In this document: piece by piece, positions 13,477 through 19,423 of the stretch
Layout of the letters: every line of letters begins with the position of its first letter
How positions within the stretch are numbered: position 1 is the stretch's first letter
Origin: an uncultured Pseudomonadota bacterium
Lineage (GTDB): Bacteria; Pseudomonadota; Gammaproteobacteria; Burkholderiales; Rhodocyclaceae
NCBI GenBank assembly: GCA_946479855.1
Contig: CAMLHL010000048.1
Coordinates: forward strand, 1-23,238
Reading direction: 5' to 3'
Length of the DNA stretch: 23,238 nucleotides
Notes under the pieces: generated by a model
The model's input: the letters and a program-made list of their open reading frames with translations, nothing else
The model's database searches: none
Told to the model about the DNA's origin: nothing
Made by a program: the position numbers and the translations under genes

Positions 13477-14553
13477 TCAGGGGCAGCTCGCCGGATCGCT
13501 GGCGTAAGCCTCCAGCCCGCCCGTGCGCAGGCGATCGAGGTAGCAACGGTAGTGTGCCGTCCAGGCAAAGGCGTGGTCGTCGGCGAGCAGGCCGGGAATA
13601 TTGGTCAGGTCGATTTCGGCCACCTGCAAGGTTTCCCCGTCCGTGGCCTGCAACAGCCCCTCGACCAGCAACATGTCGGAAAGCAGCCAGGCGAGATGCC
13701 CGCTGGCGCCGCCGAGTAGTTTGGCGGTTTCCTCGCGGCTCAGCGGCGCCAGTCGTTCAATGGCCGAAGTCAGTTCGGCCCGCTGGATGCTCTTGCGCTC
13801 GCCGTTGCCGCCGGCCAGTTTATCCAGCGCCGGCAGCACGCCGCGGCTGACCGGACGGCTGATTGCCGTCATGCTGAGCGGACGGGGCAGCGCCGTCGCG
13901 GCATCCTTGAGCTTGTCGGCCAGCAGCTTACGGGCGATCGCCAGTTCGTCGCCGGTCATCGGCTGCAGGGCGCAGGGCGTCGATTCGGCATTACGGATTT
14001 CCTGGCAGAGATCGCGATGCCAGATTTTCTGGCCAAGAGCTTCGCCGAACGAGGTCTGCATGCCGGCAATCTGCAGGCTCCCCCCGCCGATATCGAGGAT
14101 GTGGGTGGTAGTCAGGGCATCGCCGAGCAGTTGGCGAGCGCCGAAGTAGCCGTAGGCGCCCTCCTGTCCTTGGGGAACGACGAGGATCGCCACGCCGCTG
14201 GCCGACCAGATGCGCTCAAGGAGGCCGGAAAGATCGCTGGCGCCCTGCGCCGTCGCCAGCCGCCAGGCCGAGAATCCGCCGCCGAGACGCTCGCATTCCG
14301 CGGCAAAACCGGCCTTCTCGCGCAGGTCGTGCAATGCGGCAATGGTCGGCGCCACGGTTTCTTCGAGACCGCGCCCGGCCCACAAGGGAGCAAGATAGTC
14401 GATGTCGGCACGGGCCGTGACGCGGCTGTTGGAGGCGCCGGCCCGAATGCCGGACGAGCCGATATCGTAGGCGATCCGGCAAGCTTCGTCCGCTACGGTC
14501 GACGTCGCCGGAAGGGCAAAAACCAGACCGGCGAGAATGCGCCAGGCGCTCAA
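13477..14553 (-). CDS. Exported Ppx/GppA phosphatase-family protein
   Basis: 358 residues of the ASKHA-fold exopolyphosphatase/pppGpp phosphatase family. Motifs seen: Y-D-I-G-S-S-G-I-R (29-37, phosphate-1), a G-Q-E-G-A-Y-G-Y segment with E131 in the place of the catalytic Glu, and D-I-G-G-G-S-L-Q (154-161, phosphate-2). Unusually, residues 1-21 look like a cleavable signal peptide (hydrophobic core, then S-T-V-A before D-E). The mature part has six Cys (25, 87, 183, 194, 337, 357), an even number that fits periplasmic disulfides. Normal Ppx and GppA are cytosolic, and this is also shorter than the roughly 500-residue forms. The start is TTG at 14553, overlapping the DUF4337 stop by four bases (TTGA), so translation is likely coupled. 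The substrate is unproven; polyphosphate or a nucleotide outside the cytoplasm is inference. Confidence 0.8.
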   Translation of the reverse strand: MSAWRILAGLVFALPATSTVADEACRIAYDIGSSGIRAGASNSRVTARADIDYLAPLWAGRGLEETVAPTIAALHDLREKAGFAAECERLGGGFSAWRLATAQGASDLSGLLERIWSASGVAILVVPQGQEGAYGYFGARQLLGDALTTTHILDIGGGSLQIAGMQTSFGEALGQKIWHRDLCQEIRNAESTPCALQPMTGDELAIARKLLADKLKDAATALPRPLSMTAISRPVSRGVLPALDKLAGGNGERKSIQRAELTSAIERLAPLSREETAKLLGGASGHLAWLLSDMLLVEGLLQATDGETLQVAEIDLTNIPGLLADDHAFAWTAHYRCYLDRLRTGGLEAYASDPASCP

Positions 14554-15125
14554 AGGTGCAGGTAGCCCATGATGCCGGCGACCACGCCGAGCCCTGTCGC
14601 GCCATAGACGCCGAGCAGCATCCAGCGCTTGCGGGTCAGCAGGGTGATCGCCGCCAGCGCGATGGCGATCTGCAACAGGGTCGTTGCCAAGGCCCAGCGT
14701 TCATGGACGTGCATTTCAGCTTCGCTGTGGTGATCTGCTTCCTTGGCGGCAGCTTCCAGCTTGTCCGCCTCAACCTTGATGTCTTCCTTTTCCTTCTTGT
14801 AGCGCTCGACAGCGTCCTTGAATTTTTGCTGCGCTTCGCCGGTGGTCAGCGTCACTGACAGCTCGGCCAGATTCTGCTTGTTGCTCTTGGCCTGATAGTA
14901 ATTCCACTGGTTCGAAGCCGACGTTTTCTGGATCGCCGCCTCGTTCTTGTAAAGCAGTGCGGCATTCTGCGAATGCCCGCCCATGTAGCCGAAGATGGCC
15001 CCGACCGTAGATAGTACGGCGGTCAGCACCGCCAGCCGAGAAGTGAAACTGTCGCCGCCGTGCTGGGCGACGTGCTCGACCTCATGGTCGTGCGGACCAT
15101 GGACATGAAAACCGTGTCCCGACAT
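14550..15125 (-). CDS. DUF4337 domain-containing membrane protein
   Basis: 191 residues from the ATG at 15125, which has AAGGAGA upstream. The N-terminus is His-rich (H-G-F-H-V-H-G-P-H-D-H). One membrane helix follows (about 30-50), then a W-N-Y-Y-Q-A-K-S-x-K motif characteristic of DUF4337, a charged coiled-coil-like stretch rich in Lys and Glu (about 95-140), and two C-terminal helices. Function is unknown for the family. The gene is first in a two-gene unit with the exported Ppx-like protein. The His-rich tail could bind metal, but such tails occur by chance near starts too. Confidence 0.85.
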   Translation of the reverse strand: MSGHGFHVHGPHDHEVEHVAQHGGDSFTSRLAVLTAVLSTVGAIFGYMGGHSQNAALLYKNEAAIQKTSASNQWNYYQAKSNKQNLAELSVTLTTGEAQQKFKDAVERYKKEKEDIKVEADKLEAAAKEADHHSEAEMHVHERWALATTLLQIAIALAAITLLTRKRWMLLGVYGATGLGVVAGIMGYLHL

Positions 15126-15217
15126 TGAATTCTCCTTGTATCTGCTGGGTTCCACAAAAAGTGGCAGGGCGAATTCTAGCGCCAGCCAGCACTATTTTTG
15201 CCGAAAAGAAAACACGT

Positions 15218-15262
15218 ATTGACATTCATTCTCATCTGCGTAAAATAAGAATTGTTCGCATT
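15218..15262 (+). promoter_or_regulatory. bfd promoter with two Fur-box-like sites
   Basis: TTGACA (15219-15224) and TAAAAT (15241-15246), spaced by 16 bases, form a near-consensus sigma-70 promoter upstream of bfd. Site 1 at 15218-15236 covers the -35 and matches 14 of 18 informative positions of the symmetric Fur site AATGAGAATNATTCTCATT. Site 2 at 15244-15262, AATAAGAATTGTTCGCATT, covers the -10 and matches 16 of 18 informative positions. Fur repression when iron is plentiful is therefore strongly suggested. The divergent DUF4337 gene starts about 90 bases to the left and could also be affected. Confidence 0.7.
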
Positions 15263-15287
15263 GCCAATGTTTACGCGGAGACCGTTC

Positions 15288-15491
15288 ATGTACGTTTGCG
15301 TCTGCCATGCTGTTACCGACAGTCAGATTCGCGAGGCTGCCCAAGGGGGTGCCCGCACGCTGAAGGATTTGCGCCGCGACCTCGGCGTGACCCGCGACTG
15401 CGGCCGCTGCGCCTCCTGCGCCCATGAATGCCTGCGCGAAGCGAACCATGGCCAGAGCAAGCCGGGCAAGGTGTTGCGCAAGGCCGCCTGA
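15288..15491 (+). CDS. bfd: Bacterioferritin-associated ferredoxin
   Basis: 67 residues. The [2Fe-2S] ligands C4, C6, C38 and C41 match the E. coli Bfd positions exactly, in M-Y-V-C-V-C and D-C-G-R-C. Bfd binds bacterioferritin near its haem and passes electrons in, so that stored Fe(III) leaves as Fe(II). GGAG lies 7 bases before the ATG at 15288. The gene is monocistronic and separated by about 6 kb from the bacterioferritin pair, with its own Fur-type promoter. The C-terminal tail is Lys-rich. Confidence 0.95.
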   Translation: MYVCVCHAVTDSQIREAAQGGARTLKDLRRDLGVTRDCGRCASCAHECLREANHGQSKPGKVLRKAA

Positions 15492-15518
15492 GTCCCTATC
15501 GGCGTTCATCCTTTCAAA

Positions 15519-15548
15519 GAGAAAGGAAGTCGATGGGCTCCCTTTCTC
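15519..15548. terminator. Hairpin between bfd and the convergent pseudogene
   Basis: GAGAAAGG (15519-15526) and CCTTTCTC (15541-15548) form an 8-bp stem with a 14-base loop. On the minus strand it is followed by TTTGAAAG; on the plus strand there is no T-run. It probably ends transcription of the minus-strand gene at 15582-15975 and may block read-through from bfd. Confidence 0.5.
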
Positions 15549-15581
15549 AATTACGGCATGGCGGGTTTTATCAAGCGACCC

Positions 15582-15975
15582 TCAGGCTCGACAAAATCCG
15601 GCGGCCGGCCAGCGGGGCGGCGGGAGGTCGAGCGCGTCGAAAACCAGTGGATAAACCTCGTCGCCGGCACTGCCGGCATTCAGATGCCGGCGGTCCACCA
15701 GACGCTGCCGCCAGCGATTGATCGCCACCGGATCGCCGCGATCGACATCGATCCGGGCAGCATGATCCATGCGCAATCCCGGTGACGCTGAACAGCAGCA
15801 TGCCCAGCAAGCAGATCGCCGAACTCATCCCGTGCAGCTTGAGCAACCGTTTCAGCCAGCGACCCCGCCATAAGGCCAGCGCCAGGTCGGGATCGTCCGC
15901 TGGCGCCGGCACCGACTGCTGCGAAGCGCCAGCGCACAATGGAGACAAGGAGCGAAAAGAGAATTTGGGGGCCAT
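15582..15975 (-). pseudogene. Frameshifted PepSY-associated TM helix-like protein
   Basis: Two overlapping minus-strand frames together read as one small protein. The first, from the ATG at 15975, encodes a basic W-R-G-R-W-L-K-R-L-L-K-L-H segment, then a single membrane helix (S-S-A-I-C-L-L-G-M-L-L-F-S-V-T-G-I). That pattern is typical of PepSY-associated TM proteins, which normally continue T-G-x-x-L-N-H-A. Here the first frame gives A-H-G-S-C-C, while the frame shifted by one base gives D-H-A-A-R-I-D-V-D and runs to a stop at 15582. Removing the plus-strand T at about 15772-15774 restores T-G-I-A-L-D-H-A. About 130 residues would result. Either a real disruption or a sequencing error. No clear ribosome site is visible, so the start is uncertain. 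Confidence 0.55.
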
Positions 15976-16136
15976 GGCAATTGATCGTGAAGTCATTGGC
16001 TGGCGTTCGCTGCGTTCCACGAACCAAAGGGGAGTCGTCCCCATAGCCAGAAATTGCTGCCCCGACCAGCCGGGATCAAGAAAGATCCGAGAGCCACTGA
16101 TGGGCCAGCCTGGCAAAGCGAAACTTGGATGAGCGG

Positions 16137-16190
16137 GCAGGTCTCGAGAACCTGCACGGAAAGTGGCAAGAAATGAGACTGCTTGCCACT
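16137..16190 (-). terminator. Two consecutive hairpins downstream of selD, probable terminator
   Basis: Nearest to selD is a 9-bp stem, AGTGGCAAG (16162-16170) with CTTGCCACT (16182-16190), loop 11; on the minus strand it is followed by TTTCC. Beyond it, GCAGGT (16137-16142) and ACCTGC (16150-16155) flank a loop containing TCTCGAGA. The first lies about 45 bases past the selD stop. The T-run is short, so termination strength is uncertain. The rest of the 260-base stretch 15976-16235 shows no supported gene. Confidence 0.5.
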
Positions 16191-16235
16191 GCGGAAGCGG
16201 GGCAAGGGCGGGCAGGTATGCTGCCGCCTATTGCC

Positions 16236-17282
16236 TCAGACGACGTCGATGCCCGGCTCGCCTGCGCCGACTTCGCCGATCACCGAAACGTGCGAGAAGC
16301 CCTGCTGCAGGAAGAGCGGCAATACTTCGGTGACCGTCTCCGGGGAGCAGGCGACGAGCAGGCCGCCCGAGGTCTGCGGATCGGTCAGCAGCGTTTTTGC
16401 CGTATTTGCGCGGTCGACCGTAAGATTCACTCCGGCACCATAGCTGGCCCAGTTACGGGCAGAAGCACCAGTTGCATAGCCAGCCTCGATCAATTCGCAG
16501 GCGCGGCTGAGCACCGGCAGGTCGGCAAAACGAACGCTCGCCCGCACGCCGCTACCCTGGCAGACCTCCAGCAGATGCCCGGCCAGGCCGAAGCCGGTGA
16601 CATCGGTCACCGCATGCACGCCGTCGAGGCAGGCCAGCATCGGTCCCGGCGTATTGAGTTGGGTGGTCGTCGCAACCATCGCGTCGTAGTCGCCGGCGGA
16701 CAGTTGTTCCTTTTTCAGGGCCGCGCTATAGACGCCAACGCCGAGCTGTTTGCCGAGAATCAGCTTGTCGCCCGGCCGGGCGCCGGAGTTGCGCTTGAGG
16801 TGGGCAGGATTGACGATACCGATGGCGACCAGCCCGTAAATGGGTTCGACCGAATCGATGGTATGGCCACCGGCAATCGGAATGCACGCAGCGCGACAAA
16901 CCGCCTCGCCGCCCTGCAGGATCTGGCCGATGGTTTCCAGCGGCAGGGTGTTCACCGGCATGCCGACGATGGCCAGCGCGAAGAGCGGCGTGCCCCCCAT
17001 GGCATAGACGTCGGAAATGGCGTTGGTCGCGGCGATGCGCCCGAAATCGTAGGGATCGTCGACGATGGGCATGAAGAAATCGGTCGTTGCGACAATCGCC
17101 TGTTGCGGATTGATCTGGTAAACCGCCGCGTCGTCGCAGGTTTCGGTACCGACCAGAAGTTGCGGCGGAACAATGCCCGAGGGCACACCAGCAAGGATTT
17201 TCTGCAATACGGCGGGCGCGATCTTGCAACCACAACCGCCGCCATGGGATAGCTGTGTCAGCCTGACTTTTTCTTCCGGCAC
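16236..17282 (-). CDS. selD: Selenide, water dikinase (selenophosphate synthase)
   Basis: 348 residues. It makes selenophosphate from selenide and ATP for Sec-tRNA and for 2-selenouridine in tRNA. Motifs: L-T-Q-L-S-H-G-G-G-C-G-C-K with C17 and K20 in the same positions as the E. coli catalytic pair, T-T-D-F-F-M-P-I-V-D-D, R-I-A-A-T-N-A-I-S-D-V, A-G-G-H-T-I-D, T-D-V-T-G-F-G-L-x-G-H and D-P-Q-T-S-G-G-L-L. Position 17 is Cys (TGT), not Sec. The start is GTG at 17282, which reproduces E. coli numbering and has GAGAGA upstream; a TTG at 17319-17321 in the same frame would add 13 residues. No selA, selB, selC, mnmH or selenoprotein gene is in the window. The 136-base gap from copZ may hold its own promoter. 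Confidence 0.96.
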   Translation of the reverse strand: MPEEKVRLTQLSHGGGCGCKIAPAVLQKILAGVPSGIVPPQLLVGTETCDDAAVYQINPQQAIVATTDFFMPIVDDPYDFGRIAATNAISDVYAMGGTPLFALAIVGMPVNTLPLETIGQILQGGEAVCRAACIPIAGGHTIDSVEPIYGLVAIGIVNPAHLKRNSGARPGDKLILGKQLGVGVYSAALKKEQLSAGDYDAMVATTTQLNTPGPMLACLDGVHAVTDVTGFGLAGHLLEVCQGSGVRASVRFADLPVLSRACELIEAGYATGASARNWASYGAGVNLTVDRANTAKTLLTDPQTSGGLLVACSPETVTEVLPLFLQQGFSHVSVIGEVGAGEPGIDVV

Positions 17283-17418
17283 GGGGACTCTCTCAGCAAT
17301 AAACGTGGAAGCGCCGAACAAATTCAGCGCCGCCCCCCTGACCGTGTACGCCGACCAAGCCGCTACGCGGGAACGGCAAGGCGTCGCAACGACGGCAGGG
17401 CATTGTTGTTAACGTTTC

Positions 17419-17625
17419 TTATTCGGCATCAAAACCGGCGTCCTCAATGGCACTGACCAGCGCCTCGCGCGCCACCACTTGGGGATCGAAGACGACTTTC
17501 GCCTCGCCAGCCTCCAGCAAGACCTCGGCGCTGGCTACGCCGGCCAGGGCGCCGAGCACGTCGCTGATGTTCTTCACACAGCCTTGGCAGCTCATGCCGC
17601 CCACCTTGATCACGGTATTTTCCAT
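17419..17625 (-). CDS. copZ: Copper chaperone, heavy-metal-associated domain (CopZ-like)
   Basis: 68 residues forming a single HMA fold (beta-alpha-beta-beta-alpha-beta) with the metal motif G-M-S-C-Q-G-C at residues 10-16. It is a cytoplasmic Cu(I) chaperone expected to hand copper to CopA. It starts 4 bases after the stop of the GGDEF-EAL gene and so shares its transcript with copA further upstream. The chaperone and the ATPase are separated by that signalling gene, which is not the usual arrangement. Metal specificity for copper rests on family and context. Confidence 0.92.
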   Translation of the reverse strand: MENTVIKVGGMSCQGCVKNISDVLGALAGVASAEVLLEAGEAKVVFDPQVVAREALVSAIEDAGFDAE

Positions 17626-17629
17626 CGTC

Positions 17630-19396
17630 CTACCTGTTCATGAAGGGTTGATCGCGCAACATTTCCGCCATCCCGGCCGCCGAAGTCGGGCGGCTAAAAT
17701 GGTAGCCCTGCGCCATGTCGCACCCCATTTTACGCAACAAGGCCAGTTGTTCGGCCGTTTCGATGCCTTCCGCCAGCACGGTCATGCGCAGGCTGCGCCC
17801 CATGCTGACGATGGTCGAAGCAATGGTCCAGTCATCGGGATCGGTTTCGAGATCATTGACGAAGGAACGGTCGATCTTCAGTTTACCGACCGGGAAGCGC
17901 TTCAGATAGGCCAGGGATGAATAGCCGGTGCCGAAGTCGTCGAGCGACAGTTCGACCCCCATGCGATGCAGCGCCGACAGCGTTCCCAAGTTGATATCGG
18001 CATCGTGCATCACGGTGCGCTCGGTCAGTTCAAGTTCCAGCCGGCCGGCTTCGAGGCCGGAGGTCGCGAGCGCCCCGGCCACCACTTCGACGAAACCGGC
18101 CTGACGGAACTGGACCGGTGCCACATTGACGGCCATGACGACCGGCGGCAAGCCGGCATCGCACCAGGCTTGCGCCTGCCGACAGGCTTCGCAGAGCACC
18201 CAGTCGCCGATCGGGTTGATCAGCCCGGTTTCCTCCGCGACATGGATGAAGCGTTCCGGCATGATCAGGCCGAGCTCCGGGTGCAGCCAGCGAATCAGCG
18301 CCTCGACGCCGATGATCAGGCCGCTTTCCAGGTTCACCAGCGGCTGGTAATGGAGGACGAATTCATTCTGGGCCAGCGCCCGGCGCAGGTTGCTCTCCAT
18401 CAGCAGGCGATCCAGCGTCGTCGTATTCATTTCACTGGAATAGAACTGGAAGGCATTGCGGCCAATATCCTTGGCCTGGTACATCGCGGTATCGGCGTTG
18501 CGCAACAGGGTTTCCAGATCCAGCCCGTCGTGCGGATAGACACTGATACCGAGAGAAGGCGTCACGGTCAGTTCATGCCCGGCGACCTCGAACGGCCGGG
18601 CGAATACCTCGACCAGCCGCCGCGCCACTTCGGCCGCCGCCGCCGTGTGGAATCCCGGCATGGCAAAAATGAATTCGTCGCCCCCCAGACGGGCCAGCGT
18701 GTCGATACGCCTTACCACGCCGTCGAGCCGGCGCGCCACCTCGCACAGCAACTCGTCGCCGACGCTGTGGCCGAGCGAATCGTTGACTCGCTTGAAGTGA
18801 TCGAGATCGAGAAAGATGACGGCGATCTCCGATTTTTCCCGCTTGGCAGCGGCCAGCAAGAGGTCGAAGCGCTCGCGCAGCAGGCGGCGATTGGGCAAAC
18901 CGGTCAGCACGTCGTAATCGGCCAGTTCGCGGATCCGCTGTTCGGCCAGCTTCTGGGCCGACATGTCGAGGATCGTTCCGACCGAAGCCGGGCGTCCCCC
19001 GAGAACGGCGGGCGTTCCCAGAATCATGATCGGAAAGGTCGAGCCATCCTTGCGGATGGCGGTCAGCTCGTAACTATGACCACCGATCCCGGCGGAACGC
19101 AGCTGCATCTGCTCGACCACGAAGTCATGCTGTTCCGGGGCGACCAGATCGAGCGGCCCCATCAGGTCGACCAATTCGCTCTCGGCATAACCGAACAGCC
19201 GCAGAAAATACGGATTGACGTATTTGAAGCGCTGATCCTGGAGCATGAAGATACCGACCTGGGCCGCCTCCATGGTGTTCCGGAACATGGCCTCCTGCTC
19301 GCTCATCGCCGGCAAACGGCCGGCCGCACCCGAGCGGGCGCCATCGCCATCGGCATGCTTTTGCTCGACAATTCTTTCCCTGACCCCTGCGGCCAT
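17630..19396 (-). CDS. PAS-GGDEF-EAL cyclic-di-GMP turnover protein
   Basis: 588 residues from the ATG at 19396, which has AAGGGA upstream. No membrane segment or signal peptide is seen, so it is cytoplasmic. Domains: a PAS sensor (about 35-150); a diguanylate cyclase with an intact G-G-D-E-F (238-242) preceded by an R-x-x-D inhibitory site (229-232); and a phosphodiesterase with E-A-L (365-367), E-L-T-E-R, D-D-F-G-T-G-Y-S-S-L and E-G-I-E motifs. Both catalytic domains look intact, so direction of activity cannot be told from sequence. The PAS domain shows no evident haem- or metal-ligand motif I can name. It lies between copA (27 bases) and copZ (4 bases) on one strand, suggesting that copper or microaerobic conditions and c-di-GMP level are linked; that link is inference. 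Confidence 0.93.
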   Translation of the reverse strand: MAAGVRERIVEQKHADGDGARSGAAGRLPAMSEQEAMFRNTMEAAQVGIFMLQDQRFKYVNPYFLRLFGYAESELVDLMGPLDLVAPEQHDFVVEQMQLRSAGIGGHSYELTAIRKDGSTFPIMILGTPAVLGGRPASVGTILDMSAQKLAEQRIRELADYDVLTGLPNRRLLRERFDLLLAAAKREKSEIAVIFLDLDHFKRVNDSLGHSVGDELLCEVARRLDGVVRRIDTLARLGGDEFIFAMPGFHTAAAAEVARRLVEVFARPFEVAGHELTVTPSLGISVYPHDGLDLETLLRNADTAMYQAKDIGRNAFQFYSSEMNTTTLDRLLMESNLRRALAQNEFVLHYQPLVNLESGLIIGVEALIRWLHPELGLIMPERFIHVAEETGLINPIGDWVLCEACRQAQAWCDAGLPPVVMAVNVAPVQFRQAGFVEVVAGALATSGLEAGRLELELTERTVMHDADINLGTLSALHRMGVELSLDDFGTGYSSLAYLKRFPVGKLKIDRSFVNDLETDPDDWTIASTIVSMGRSLRMTVLAEGIETAEQLALLRKMGCDMAQGYHFSRPTSAAGMAEMLRDQPFMNR

Positions 19397-19423
19397 CAAA
19401 ATCCCTTGTTCATTACCGCTTTT

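Noticed and set aside
13265..13568. Two short minus-strand open frames beyond the ppx-like gene
   Set aside because: Arg-rich products overlapping the end of the ppx-like gene and the AraC stop, no ribosome site, no recognisable domain.
15976..16235. Possible tRNA, such as tRNA-Sec, next to selD
   Set aside because: The hairpins here have no T-loop consensus, no anticodon arm and no acceptor CCA; they do not fold as a tRNA.
16125..17252. 375-codon plus-strand open frame
   Set aside because: Antisense to selD, which has all its catalytic motifs on the minus strand.
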